Shown piece after piece: positions 1 to 10,867 of a DNA stretch of 16,034 nt; positions within the stretch are counted from its first letter, which is position 1, and every line of letters starts with the position of its first letter. Both the position numbers and the translations under genes were made by a program. The notes under the pieces were generated by a model. It searched no databases and was not told where the DNA came from. It saw nothing but the letters and a program-made list of their open reading frames with translations. This DNA is from Oscillospiraceae bacterium (GTDB lineage: Bacteria; Bacillota; Clostridia; Oscillospirales; Ruminococcaceae). The stretch covers positions 4,466 through 20,499 of the forward strand of contig JAQUTM010000020.1 of the NCBI GenBank assembly GCA_028694405.1, in the 5' to 3' direction.

Positions 1-28
1 GTTAACTGCCGCACAGGCAGCTTAGAAA
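1..28 (+). repeat. Representative CRISPR repeat unit (I-F type)
   Basis: Parts in order: GTTAA (1-5), stem arm CTGCC (6-10), loop GCACA (11-15), stem arm GGCAG (16-20), tail CTTAGAAA (21-28). In type I-F systems Cas6f (Csy4) binds this hairpin and cuts at its 3' base, here after position 20. From memory the Yersinia pestis repeat has C at position 4, where this one has A; that base is outside the stem. The change creates GTTAAC, a perfect palindrome and HpaI site, at the start of every repeat. The unit contains a stop in four of six frames but is open as NCRTGSLE forward and SKLPVRQLT reverse. Subtype assignment rests on repeat sequence and unit size alone. Confidence 0.95.
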
Positions 29-80
29 AGTATAGCCATTTTTGATACTCTCGTTGATTGGTTAACTGCCGCACAGGCAG
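21..80 (+). ncRNA. Representative mature crRNA (S1), predicted 60 nt
   Basis: If Cas6f cuts after repeat position 20, each crRNA carries an 8-nt 5' handle (CUUAGAAA), a 32-nt guide, and a 20-nt 3' part ending in the CUGCC/GGCAG hairpin. The first complete one visible spans 21-80, and the same unit repeats for every spacer. The seven 33-nt spacers would give 61-nt crRNAs. Processing is inferred from the type I-F family; no transcription start is in the window. Confidence 0.8.
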
Positions 81-1228
81 CTTAGAAAGGAGAGCATTTT
101 TATTGGGTTACTTTAAAATAGTTAACTGCCGCACAGGCAGCTTAGAAAATAGCGTCAAAACCGCTGTTGTTCTTGTTTCTGTTAACTGCCGCACAGGCAG
201 CTTAGAAAGAATTTAGAAGCGGCTTCAAAGGCAAGCTCTAGTTAACTGCCGCACAGGCAGCTTAGAAAAGTTTGAAATATCACCATTGAATTTGCTATTT
301 GTTAACTGCCGCACAGGCAGCTTAGAAAAAAACAAAAAGATGATTTACAACGCCAAAGAAGTTAACTGCCGCACAGGCAGCTTAGAAAAAGACATTGCTT
401 CTGCTTCTTTGTATCGTCCGGTTAACTGCCGCACAGGCAGCTTAGAAAATTAAATTTACTATTATAAAACATAGCATGCAGTTAACTGCCGCACAGGCAG
501 CTTAGAAAAACAACAGTAGAACATTCTATAAAAGATACAGGTTAACTGCCGCACAGGCAGCTTAGAAAGCTGGGATATAAAGAAATTTTCGCGTGAACGC
601 GTTAACTGCCGCACAGGCAGCTTAGAAACGGCAGATAAGAAGCTGCGGCAATATGGGCTGGTTAACTGCCGCACAGGCAGCTTAGAAAAGAAAAAGTCCC
701 ACTCGCGGCTTGTAACAAGCGTTAACTGCCGCACAGGCAGCTTAGAAATACTGTTTCATCAGGGACCTTACGTTCAAGAAGTTAACTGCCGCACAGGCAG
801 CTTAGAAAGTTGGCGCTGTAAGCGTTGAAGGTCTTGAAATGTTAACTGCCGCACAGGCAGCTTAGAAATTTCATGAGGCTTGGCAACATCAATGGCATTG
901 GTTAACTGCCGCACAGGCAGCTTAGAAATTAAAGTAAATGCACCTGTGATGTTAGCCGCAGTTAACTGCCGCACAGGCAGCTTAGAAATGAAAACGGGAG
1001 CTTCGGGATAGGCACTTCACGTTAACTGCCGCACAGGCAGCTTAGAAAAGCAGTTATCTAGCTGATTTTGAGCAGCGGTTGTTAACTGCCGCACAGGCAG
1101 CTTAGAAAAATTAAAAAATTTGCGGTGAGTCCTGAGGATCGTTAACTGCCGCACAGGCAGCTTAGAAATTAGAACCGTGCACAGTTCTTCGTGCTCTTTC
1201 GTTAACTGCCGCACAGGCAGCTTAGAAA

Positions 1229-1260
1229 AGAAAAAGTCCCACTCGCGGCTTGTAACAAGC
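1229..1260 (+). repeat. Spacer S21, exact copy of S12 (689-720)
   Basis: All 32 nt match. The copies lie nine units apart and the flanking spacers (S11/S13 and S20/S22) do not match, so this is a single-spacer duplication or a second capture of the same protospacer. Confidence 0.97.
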
Positions 1261-4200
1261 GTTAACTGCCGCACAGGCAGCTTAGAAATGCTCTGACTCT
1301 AACAATGTCACTAACAGAGAGTTAACTGCCGCACAGGCAGCTTAGAAATCCAGTTTATAATGCTTGGTCATCGGTTGAGGGTTAACTGCCGCACAGGCAG
1401 CTTAGAAATTCCAGACTCCTTTTAGCGACACAAATTACATGTTAACTGCCGCACAGGCAGCTTAGAAAATATAGTTCATCTTCTCCGACAGCAATGACAA
1501 GTTAACTGCCGCACAGGCAGCTTAGAAATGATGTCGTATCATATTTAAGATTGTGACCGGGTTAACTGCCGCACAGGCAGCTTAGAAAAAAATAGCTGTT
1601 GCCCCGATGCCGCCTGGTCTGTTAACTGCCGCACAGGCAGCTTAGAAAAAACATCACCATTTGTAAAATGATGAATTTGCGTTAACTGCCGCACAGGCAG
1701 CTTAGAAATTGAGATATGCGAGAGCTGCGGCGGTGTGATTGTTAACTGCCGCACAGGCAGCTTAGAAATATGAGAGAAGCAAAAAATTATAGAAGTAATA
1801 GTTAACTGCCGCACAGGCAGCTTAGAAATTAAAGTATTTTCGGAAATGTGTGAAGAATTAGTTAACTGCCGCACAGGCAGCTTAGAAATGAGTATAATCT
1901 AACATTAAATTATGTAATTTGTTAACTGCCGCACAGGCAGCTTAGAAAAATATACCTTTCATAAGCTGAAAGCCATTTATGTTAACTGCCGCACAGGCAG
2001 CTTAGAAATTTTGCATGAGCGTTTAAAGTTTCAGGTATAAGTTAACTGCCGCACAGGCAGCTTAGAAAAAACATAATGTATATAAAATACATGACTTAGA
2101 GTTAACTGCCGCACAGGCAGCTTAGAAAATGCTACCGATTTGGTAACGCAAGTATATATAGTTAACTGCCGCACAGGCAGCTTAGAAATTCTTAACAGAA
2201 CCACTAGAAGTCGGCTGACCGTTAACTGCCGCACAGGCAGCTTAGAAACCTTTTGCCACACAGCTGACAAGTATAATTATCGTTAACTGCCGCACAGGCA
2301 GCTTAGAAATGAAGAAGAGGCATATATCTACGCAATGGAAGGTTAACTGCCGCACAGGCAGCTTAGAAATAGAGATTCTAATAGCTTAAACCAGAATGCG
2401 TGTTAACTGCCGCACAGGCAGCTTAGAAACTCGGGCAATGATTCGTTATTTTACTCATAAGGTTAACTGCCGCACAGGCAGCTTAGAAATTTACCCCGAA
2501 AGTATGCCTGATGACACTTTCGTTAACTGCCGCACAGGCAGCTTAGAAAAATATATGATTTTAAATTAAAAACCGTATGACGTTAACTGCCGCACAGGCA
2601 GCTTAGAAATGCGCGGGCTTCTTGTTCCCTTTATTCACAAGGTTAACTGCCGCACAGGCAGCTTAGAAAATGACTGGCAAAGATGGAAATATACTTGGTA
2701 TGGTTAACTGCCGCACAGGCAGCTTAGAAAATTACGGTTCGCACCATTTCAGAATACACTTAGTTAACTGCCGCACAGGCAGCTTAGAAATATCATAATA
2801 TCTTCATAGATAACAAAATTTATGTTAACTGCCGCACAGGCAGCTTAGAAAAACTAACGCGAGCAACGGTATGACGGGCTTTTGTTAACTGCCGCACAGG
2901 CAGCTTAGAAATGAAAAACAAAAGAAGGCCGTCTTTCGGCTGGGTTAACTGCCGCACAGGCAGCTTAGAAAGTAAACTTTAACTGTCGTATTTAATTCGG
3001 CAAGTTAACTGCCGCACAGGCAGCTTAGAAATCACGTGCATTCGCCGTCCAGATATCCTCAGTGTTAACTGCCGCACAGGCAGCTTAGAAATTTAAAAAG
3101 TACAAGGCATAATCACACACTTCGTTAACTGCCGCACAGGCAGCTTAGAAATGGCGATAAAATCAGAAAAGCCGAAAAAAGAAGTTAACTGCCGCACAGG
3201 CAGCTTAGAAAAAAACGCCTCCTTAGCAGTGACGCGCACAGAAGTTAACTGCCGCACAGGCAGCTTAGAAATTGACAAAAACAACGCCTTCGCCGACTTT
3301 TGCGTTAACTGCCGCACAGGCAGCTTAGAAACAAGCGTTAGGCTTTTTTTCTTTCAAAGATTTGTTAACTGCCGCACAGGCAGCTTAGAAATGTTAAATC
3401 TAATTGTTACGGCCATTAGTTCAGTTAACTGCCGCACAGGCAGCTTAGAAATGTTTTGCGGATAGAAACGCATGGTGTATGTTGTTAACTGCCGCACAGG
3501 CAGCTTAGAAAAAAAAGGCCAGATTCTGTTATTTCGACTATTTGTTAACTGCCGCACAGGCAGCTTAGAAATTTCGCGCCTTGGCGGTTGTACCGTTCGG
3601 ATCGTTAACTGCCGCACAGGCAGCTTAGAAATGCATCGTCGTTGATAAGTGCTTGTCGTGTGAGTTAACTGCCGCACAGGCAGCTTAGAAATAAAATGTT
3701 TTTAACCGTGCCCCTGTCGTGACGTTAACTGCCGCACAGGCAGCTTAGAAAAAGAAGAATGTCGGTCGCCCCGATAAGAGGCTGTTAACTGCCGCACAGG
3801 CAGCTTAGAAAAGAGTTAATGGGTATTCGTGTGCCTGAATGACGTTAACTGCCGCACAGGCAGCTTAGAAAAACATGCAAGCCTTTCGGCACGCCATAGC
3901 ATAGTTAACTGCCGCACAGGCAGCTTAGAAATTACTGCACCGCGCTTAGAAAAATCGACCATGGTTAACTGCCGCACAGGCAGCTTAGAAATTTAAAGAA
4001 TATCTAATTATATCAAATTTAAAGTTAACTGCCGCACAGGCAGCTTAGAAAAAAAACTCCCAACAATTATCAATAAGAACTACGTTAACTGCCGCACAGG
4101 CAGCTTAGAAATACAATTGTCAGAGTTTGACTATCTTCTCTAGGTTAACTGCCGCACAGGCAGCTTAGAAATGTGGATTGGCCACTTAAATCAACTTTTG

Positions 4201-5191
4201 CCCGTTAACTGCCGCACAGGCAGCTTAGAAACAAAGTCTAACCGACATAAGCGAAACGCCTAAGTTAACTGCCGCACAGGCAGCTTAGAAAATAAGCAAA
4301 TTAAAGAAAATGGAGCTGCGTATGTTAACTGCCGCACAGGCAGCTTAGAAAGTCTAGTAGTAGCTTTATATTCAATGGCAACGGTTAACTGCCGCACAGG
4401 CAGCTTAGAAAAATAACGCTTTTGTGTCACAATCTCTGTAGTTGTTAACTGCCGCACAGGCAGCTTAGAAACGGTATTGAATCGTCAAATATTCCTGCTG
4501 TAAGTTAACTGCCGCACAGGCAGCTTAGAAATGAAATAACTGTTAATGCCACAGCTCCAGTTGGTTAACTGCCGCACAGGCAGCTTAGAAACCTAGTATC
4601 GGTTTTTTTTTGTTTCAAATTTGGTTAACTGCCGCACAGGCAGCTTAGAAATTTTGCGCCCTTCAAATAAGATTTTAACAATCGTTAACTGCCGCACAGG
4701 CAGCTTAGAAATTTGGGTTGCAAGTATGCTGAGCGATGTAAAAGTTAACTGCCGCACAGGCAGCTTAGAAACGCGTCTATACTTTGCAACTCAACAACTG
4801 ATGGTTAACTGCCGCACAGGCAGCTTAGAAACGAAGTCGGAAAATTTGGAAATTGTGTACCCAGTTAACTGCCGCACAGGCAGCTTAGAAATAAGATGCT
4901 GCCGTCGTTGTCGATAGCTTCGAGTTAACTGCCGCACAGGCAGCTTAGAAATTGCTGATGGCGTAGCACTCTTCCATTCCACCGTTAACTGCCGCACAGG
5001 CAGCTTAGAAATTTTCATCATCAAAAATATCTGTGACTATCTTGTTAACTGCCGCACAGGCAGCTTAGAAATAGCTTGAATTGTATCAAGAATAGCATCT
5101 TGTGTTAACTGCCGCACAGGCAGCTTAGAAACATATAAGATGTGTCGACATTTGAAGCCCGCAGTTAACTGCCGCACAGGCAGCTTAGAAA

Positions 5192-5223
5192 CGAAGTTAT
5201 AGATACGGGTACGCCAAGCGCAT
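5192..5223 (+). other. Spacer S87, tiles one target locus with S172 and S93/S196
   Basis: The first 15 nt of S87 are the reverse complement of the first 15 nt of S172 (10295-10326). The last 19 nt of S172 match the reverse complement of S93 (5552-5583) at 18 of 19, with a GGT/GGC glycine difference. The joined target reads ALGVPVSITSGKASVVDIDS in one frame. In S87 and in S172 the bases after the shared 15 nt are GG, which is CC upstream of the partner on the other strand. The protein is not identified. Confidence 0.93.
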
Positions 5224-5251
5224 GTTAACTGCCGCACAGGCAGCTTAGAAA

Positions 5252-5283
5252 GACAATCGAAGCTATCGACAACGACGGCAGCA
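5252..5283 (+). other. Spacer S88, opposite-strand partner of S82/S217
   Basis: S88 matches the reverse complement of S82 (4892-4923) and S217 (12996-13027) over 27 nt without mismatch. The joined frame reads TIEAIDNDGSIL. The spacers lie on opposite strands of one target and their 3' ends overlap. Confidence 0.95.
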
Positions 5284-6756
5284 GTTAACTGCCGCACAGG
5301 CAGCTTAGAAATACCGCAAAAAATCTACTTCACTATGTTTTTGGTTAACTGCCGCACAGGCAGCTTAGAAATCCTAGCCGTGATGATATGCCGTTAATAG
5401 CGTGTTAACTGCCGCACAGGCAGCTTAGAAACGCTGATAACGGGAACCAAGCCCATATTTCTGGTTAACTGCCGCACAGGCAGCTTAGAAATTCGGAAAT
5501 TTTGTTATCCATTTTTATTGTACGTTAACTGCCGCACAGGCAGCTTAGAAAAGAATCGATGTCAACAACCGAAGCCTTGCCCGGTTAACTGCCGCACAGG
5601 CAGCTTAGAAAATCAACGCCCCAACTTTTCGCAAGATTCGTGAGTTAACTGCCGCACAGGCAGCTTAGAAAGCTTGAGTGGAAAGTGTCTGTAGCAAGCG
5701 TTAGTTAACTGCCGCACAGGCAGCTTAGAAAAAGTTTTGAAATTCTGCCGGCCAATTAACAGCGTTAACTGCCGCACAGGCAGCTTAGAAATTTGGGACT
5801 TGAGGGTACCCGTTACATTTCGAGTTAACTGCCGCACAGGCAGCTTAGAAAGTTCAAATATTGACGGTGTTTTTGTGGAGAACGTTAACTGCCGCACAGG
5901 CAGCTTAGAAACTTCGCGTTTGTACACGTTGTCAAGTGCTTTTGTTAACTGCCGCACAGGCAGCTTAGAAATGCTGATCTGTCATTGGCTTCTTTCCGAG
6001 AGTGTTAACTGCCGCACAGGCAGCTTAGAAAAAAACCGCGCCTTTCTGGTATCAAACCTATTTGTTAACTGCCGCACAGGCAGCTTAGAAAAACATCAAC
6101 GCTTAAATCAGGTACGATTGTACGTTAACTGCCGCACAGGCAGCTTAGAAATTGAATTTATCAACAATATTCTGTGTATTGATGTTAACTGCCGCACAGG
6201 CAGCTTAGAAACAAAAGGCGCGGTAGCTTGCCAGCCGGTAAGCGTTAACTGCCGCACAGGCAGCTTAGAAATAATCATTGCACGAGGGCACCCACAACGC
6301 TCGGTTAACTGCCGCACAGGCAGCTTAGAAATCATCCATTATTGTATAAACATCGTTACAATGGTTAACTGCCGCACAGGCAGCTTAGAAAAAAGAAAAT
6401 ACTATGCTTGCAGCACGCAACCCGTTAACTGCCGCACAGGCAGCTTAGAAATGAAAGTTCGCCAAATTTAATAGACACTCTGAGTTAACTGCCGCACAGG
6501 CAGCTTAGAAATTTCTTGCGAAGTTGTAGCACATTTGCGCTCGGTTAACTGCCGCACAGGCAGCTTAGAAAATATTGCACCGCGCTTAGAAAAATCGACC
6601 ATGGTTAACTGCCGCACAGGCAGCTTAGAAAAAACCAAGAATTGCACTCGCTCCAGAATGGTTGTTAACTGCCGCACAGGCAGCTTAGAAAAAAAGGATA
6701 TATGAAAGATAACTCCTTCTTAAGTTAACTGCCGCACAGGCAGCTTAGAAATTATT

Positions 6757-6781
6757 AAAAAAAAGGGGGGAATAACCCCCC
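6757..6781 (-). terminator. Terminator-like hairpin captured in spacer S113
   Basis: Spacer 6752-6783 contains A8 (6757-6764), G6 (6765-6770), loop AATAA (6771-6775) and C6 (6776-6781). On the minus strand this is a 6-bp all-GC stem followed by eight T, the form of an intrinsic terminator. It presumably came from the end of a target gene. Here it could stop antisense transcription across the array. On the crRNA strand it has no U-tract and should not terminate. Confidence 0.75.
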
Positions 6782-7171
6782 GCGTTAACTGCCGCACAGG
6801 CAGCTTAGAAACCCAAAAACGCTCAAACTCGGCAGAAAAGTCTGTTAACTGCCGCACAGGCAGCTTAGAAAAAAAAGAGATTTTATTTTTTTATGCAAAA
6901 CAAGTTAACTGCCGCACAGGCAGCTTAGAAACGTTATGTTTTCGCTAGAAATGGATAACTCGCGTTAACTGCCGCACAGGCAGCTTAGAAAGAGCATATA
7001 GAAATGATTTTAAACTATTCTGAGTTAACTGCCGCACAGGCAGCTTAGAAATTTCCATTCGTTTTTTTCAACACATTTTTTATGTTAACTGCCGCACAGG
7101 CAGCTTAGAAAATTGTTTTTTGTCGTGCTTCTGTCGTATTGGAGTTAACTGCCGCACAGGCAGCTTAGAAA

Positions 7172-7203
7172 GAGCATATAGAAATGATTTTAAACTATTC
7201 TGA
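7172..7203 (+). repeat. Spacer S120, exact copy of S117 (6992-7023)
   Basis: All 32 nt match, three units apart, with S118 and S119 between. A tandem duplication of S117-S119 that lost the second S118 and S119 would also give this order. Confidence 0.97.
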
Positions 7204-7831
7204 GTTAACTGCCGCACAGGCAGCTTAGAAAGTACAATTATTTTACCATACAAAAACAGCTAAGTTAACTGCCGCACAGGCAGCTTAGAAAAGAAATAAG
7301 CAAACAAGAAGCTATTGCAGATTGTTAACTGCCGCACAGGCAGCTTAGAAAAAGTATAAATTCCGAAACAAAACCGTAATTACGTTAACTGCCGCACAGG
7401 CAGCTTAGAAATGCGGTGATATGCCGTCACGTTCAGACGAAATGTTAACTGCCGCACAGGCAGCTTAGAAATCGATTAAAGCGGGTGTTTCAATCAATTC
7501 TTCGTTAACTGCCGCACAGGCAGCTTAGAAATTCCACAACGAAACGACAAAATCGAAACCGACGTTAACTGCCGCACAGGCAGCTTAGAAAGCTAAGCCC
7601 GTGCTTATCTTGTCTGTACTGAAGTTAACTGCCGCACAGGCAGCTTAGAAAATCTTGGTATAGACACGGTTTCGATTTCGTCAGTTAACTGCCGCACAGG
7701 CAGCTTAGAAAATTGTCATAAACTTTTCCGAATCAATAGAAAAGTTAACTGCCGCACAGGCAGCTTAGAAATCATTTTCAACAGTTTCTTCTTCACTCTC
7801 GAAGTTAACTGCCGCACAGGCAGCTTAGAAA

Positions 7832-7863
7832 CCTTCCATTATTGATACGTGGTCGATTTTTCT
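7832..7863 (+). other. Spacer S131, tiles one locus with S66, S110 and S206
   Basis: S131 reversed overlaps the end of S66 (3932-3963) and S110 (6572-6603) at 15 of 16 nt, and the start of S206 (12336-12367) at 17 of 19. Read on the strand of S66, the joined frame is YCTALRKIDHVSIMEGEQER. The differences TAC/TAT, CAT/CAC, ATA/ATT and GAA/GAG are all synonymous. S66 and S110 are 30 of 32 identical. CC lies upstream of both S131 and S206 inside the partner spacer. Confidence 0.92.
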
Positions 7864-7951
7864 GTTAACTGCCGCACAGGCAGCTTAGAAATCGGAAGTA
7901 TCGGACAGTATCGAGCAGGCTTGGTTAACTGCCGCACAGGCAGCTTAGAAA

Positions 7952-7983
7952 AAATTGTCGTGGGTGGAATGGAAGAGTGCTAC
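7952..7983 (+). other. Spacer S133, opposite-strand partner of S83
   Basis: The last 21 nt of S133 are the reverse complement of the last 21 nt of S83 (4952-4983). The joined target is 43 nt and open as IVVGGMEECYAIS. The starts of both spacers lie outside the overlap, so the PAM cannot be read here. Confidence 0.94.
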
Positions 7984-8672
7984 GTTAACTGCCGCACAGG
8001 CAGCTTAGAAACGGAGCCATTTATGTTCGCTGAAATTTGAAAGGTTAACTGCCGCACAGGCAGCTTAGAAACAGACGCTCTTTTGGCTTGTCACACGGAC
8101 GACAGTTAACTGCCGCACAGGCAGCTTAGAAAACAGAAACGCTGACAGAGCCGCCAATAATAGCGTTAACTGCCGCACAGGCAGCTTAGAAAGAAAAGGG
8201 CAAACGCAAGCTATCGGACGGGCTGTTAACTGCCGCACAGGCAGCTTAGAAAACGCAAAACACTTTGATTGCGATAAGCTCCGAGTTAACTGCCGCACAG
8301 GCAGCTTAGAAAAACAAGACTTTGAAGCTGCTTATAATCAAATAGTTAACTGCCGCACAGGCAGCTTAGAAAACATTAGACGGTCTAATTCCATATTTGT
8401 ACATGTTAACTGCCGCACAGGCAGCTTAGAAAGTAAGCGGCGGCCTCAATCTGATTAGCAGCTCGTTAACTGCCGCACAGGCAGCTTAGAAAGAAAAAGT
8501 CATCGGGGAATTCCGTTTCAACAAGTTAACTGCCGCACAGGCAGCTTAGAAATGTATAGATATTGCCATTTGCCGCCCCTGAAGGTTAACTGCCGCACAG
8601 GCAGCTTAGAAAGCAACCAAGAACCATTTTTTGCCCGGGATATGGTTAACTGCCGCACAGGCAGCTTAGAAA

Positions 8673-8704
8673 TCTTGCCAATTTGCGAACTTTTTATCCC
8701 AACC
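8673..8704 (+). other. Spacer S145, overlaps the end of S153 and S179
   Basis: The first 10 nt of S145 (TCTTGCCAAT) are the last 10 nt of S153 (9154-9186) and of S179 (10716-10747), each preceded there by GGCC. Joined and read on the minus strand, the target gives GWDKKFANWQEAGRLDFS. The gene is not identified, but the synonymous differences between S153 and S179 support this frame. Confidence 0.88.
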
Positions 8705-8912
8705 GTTAACTGCCGCACAGGCAGCTTAGAAAGTGTCGTCATCTAATATTGCACAACCGATACCGTTAACTGCCGCACAGGCAGCTTAGAAATGTTAAGT
8801 TCACCGGGTACACATTAGATACGGGTTAACTGCCGCACAGGCAGCTTAGAAATGCAACAGTCAATGTTTCGTCTACTGCTCCTAGTTAACTGCCGCACAG
8901 GCAGCTTAGAAA

Positions 8913-8944
8913 CGCAACTGTCAATGTCAATGCATCTGCTCCAG
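8913..8944 (+). other. Spacer S149, target encoding a repetitive Ser/Thr/Val-rich protein
   Basis: The first 9 nt of S149 are the last 9 of S155 (9275-9306), preceded there by CC. The joined frame is SVSVSSSPATVNVNASAP. S148 (8853-8884, ATVNVSSTAP), S177 (10596-10627, VNVSATAPVV) and S76 (4532-4563, EITVNATAPV) encode the same type of segment. It resembles the Ig-like or tandem-repeat stretches of phage tail and adhesin proteins; that reading is inference. Confidence 0.8.
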
Positions 8945-9032
8945 GTTAACTGCCGCACAGGCAGCTTAGAAATATCAGAGCCATATTTTGCAATGCTCCG
9001 CTATGTTAACTGCCGCACAGGCAGCTTAGAAA

Positions 9033-9064
9033 AGCTGCATCTTAAAAAGTGGTGCGGGTTCTCA
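9033..9064 (+). other. Spacer S151, same-strand overlap with S166
   Basis: The first 10 nt of S151 (AGCTGCATCT) are the last 10 nt of S166 (9935-9966), preceded there by CC. The joined frame reads HSVFGRLQLHLKKWCGFS. A 10-nt terminal match could occasionally be chance; the CC and the open frame support it. Confidence 0.8.
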
Positions 9065-9092
9065 GTTAACTGCCGCACAGGCAGCTTAGAAA

Positions 9093-9125
9093 CCGATTTA
9101 AGCGTTGATGTTGGAGCTTTTAACA
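9093..9125 (+). other. Spacer S152 (33 nt), opposite-strand partner of S102
   Basis: S152 matches the reverse complement of S102 (6092-6123) over 20 nt with one mismatch. The joined frame reads TIVPDLSVDVGAFN and the mismatch is a silent proline change. S102 shows the target has CC where S152 begins, and the first base of this 33-nt spacer is the second C. The extra base is thus at the PAM side. In the other direction CC also precedes S102. Confidence 0.92.
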
Positions 9126-9454
9126 GTTAACTGCCGCACAGGCAGCTTAGAAACTGAAAAGTCTAATCTTCCGGCCTCTTGCCAATGTTAACTGCCGCAC
9201 AGGCAGCTTAGAAATGTGACTGCAGCAACTCTTGAATTCACTGAGCGTTAACTGCCGCACAGGCAGCTTAGAAATCTGTTTCTGTTTCTTCATCTCCCGC
9301 AACTGTGTTAACTGCCGCACAGGCAGCTTAGAAACGAAGAGATAACCGTTACCGAGCAGTTACTATGTTAACTGCCGCACAGGCAGCTTAGAAACATTTT
9401 AAATCACCTTTCTGTCGATACTTTTAGTTAACTGCCGCACAGGCAGCTTAGAAA

Positions 9455-9486
9455 TGGTATTGATGCCGCAAATGTTCCTTGTGTAA
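9455..9486 (+). other. Spacer S158, diverged homologue of S75
   Basis: S158 and S75 (4472-4503) match at 23 of 32 in the same register. They read GIDAANVPCV and GIESSNIPAV. S75 sits next to S76, which encodes EITVNATAPV, so both may hit the repetitive protein described at S149. Confidence 0.75.
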
Positions 9487-10114
9487 GTTAACTGCCGCAC
9501 AGGCAGCTTAGAAATGTCAAATCTGAATTTTTTCATTTTGGTTCCCGTTAACTGCCGCACAGGCAGCTTAGAAATCTTATTTCAGATAACCCGTTTACGG
9601 CGATTTGTTAACTGCCGCACAGGCAGCTTAGAAATTTATTAACGTTCGTCTCGACTTCCGAAGTCAGTTAACTGCCGCACAGGCAGCTTAGAAATGAAAT
9701 GCTGCTTAACGAATCAGGCGAAGAGGGTTAACTGCCGCACAGGCAGCTTAGAAATGAGATTTTGTACCACCAATGTCGATTAAACAGTTAACTGCCGCAC
9801 AGGCAGCTTAGAAATTCATATTCTCCCAGACTGTCGATTGGTTGCCGTTAACTGCCGCACAGGCAGCTTAGAAAGCAAAAATTATTAAAACAGCAAGTTT
9901 TCATACGTTAACTGCCGCACAGGCAGCTTAGAAACACTCGGTTTTCGGACGGCTCCAGCTGCATCTGTTAACTGCCGCACAGGCAGCTTAGAAACGAAAA
10001 GTTAATCACGCGCCGGGGTTACAGAAGTTAACTGCCGCACAGGCAGCTTAGAAAGAAATTAGCTTTTCATACGAGGCTTACAAAGCGTTAACTGCCGCAC
10101 AGGCAGCTTAGAAA

Positions 10115-10146
10115 GCAAAAGTTATTGAAGCAACAGGCTTTTATCC
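10115..10146 (+). other. Spacer S169, diverged homologue of S165
   Basis: S165 (9875-9906) and S169 match at 24 of 32 positions in the same register without gaps, most differences being transitions. They translate as AKIIKTASFHT and AKVIEATGFYP. They appear to be the same site in two related target genes, captured four spacers apart. Confidence 0.82.
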
Positions 10147-10715
10147 GTTAACTGCCGCACAGGCAGCTTAGAAAATTACACGCGAGTATTTAAGTTGCTC
10201 GGCACTGTTAACTGCCGCACAGGCAGCTTAGAAAGGAGCCGATAAAGAAGTTGCTAAGGCTTTTAAGTTAACTGCCGCACAGGCAGCTTAGAAAGTATCT
10301 ATAACTTCGGGTAAGGCTTCGGTTGTGTTAACTGCCGCACAGGCAGCTTAGAAACAAAAGATAGGCAGTTCGCTTTCCCCGCCCAAGTTAACTGCCGCAC
10401 AGGCAGCTTAGAAAAAAACGCCCAATTTCAACTCATATTCTGCATAGTTAACTGCCGCACAGGCAGCTTAGAAACATTTTTTTTACCTTTCTTTATTTTG
10501 TTCTTTGTTAACTGCCGCACAGGCAGCTTAGAAATTGTGTTGTGTGTCAGATATTTTAAAAACTTGTGTTAACTGCCGCACAGGCAGCTTAGAAATGTTA
10601 ATGTTTCGGCGACTGCTCCAGTCGTTAGTTAACTGCCGCACAGGCAGCTTAGAAATCAGGACGCATATTTATAAGCGTTTTGTTAGTGTTAACTGCCGCA
10701 CAGGCAGCTTAGAAA

Positions 10716-10867
10716 GCTAAAATCTAATCTTCCGGCCTCTTGCCAATGTTAACTGCCGCACAGGCAGCTTAGAAAAGTAAGCTACGGGCTTGTTGTACTC
10801 GTCAAGCGTTAACTGCCGCACAGGCAGCTTAGAAATGTGACTGCAGCAACTCTTGAATTCACTGAGC
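10716..10867 (+). repeat. S179-S181, near-replica of S153-S154 with one extra spacer
   Basis: S181 (10836-10867) is identical to S154 (9215-9246). S179 (10716-10747) shares its last 25 nt with S153 (9154-9186), then differs at the 5' side by changes that are synonymous on the minus strand (GAC/GAT for Asp, TCA/AGC for Ser). S180 has no counterpart between S153 and S154. The sequence differences rule out simple copying of the block. Confidence 0.95.

Noticed and set aside
2912..2943. Neisserial uptake sequence in S49 (GCCGTCT)
   Set aside because: The match is partial and lies in a short GCCG/CGGC hairpin, so it gives no support for a neisserial source.
3932..3963. Repeat-like 9-mer GCTTAGAAA inside spacers S66 and S110 (and CAGCTTAGA in S214) as a degenerate repeat
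   Set aside because: No stem-loop or other repeat part adjoins it. In S66 and S110 it is explained as coding sequence shared with S131 (residues LRK).
5737..6471. Long forward open frame of 244 codons, and about forty similar frames on both strands
   Set aside because: They are the CRISPR repeat read as NCRTGSLE (forward) or SKLPVRQLT (reverse) every 20 codons. The repeat is open in those frames and a 60-bp unit keeps the frame. Opposite-strand frames overlap each other, and no codon or domain signal is present apart from the repeat.
7532..7683. S126 and reversed S128 match at 15 of 16 nt (DKIET / DEIET) as the same target
   Set aside because: The flanks do not continue the match and no spacer start can be tested for a PAM, so chance is not excluded. 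Kept only as a possibility.
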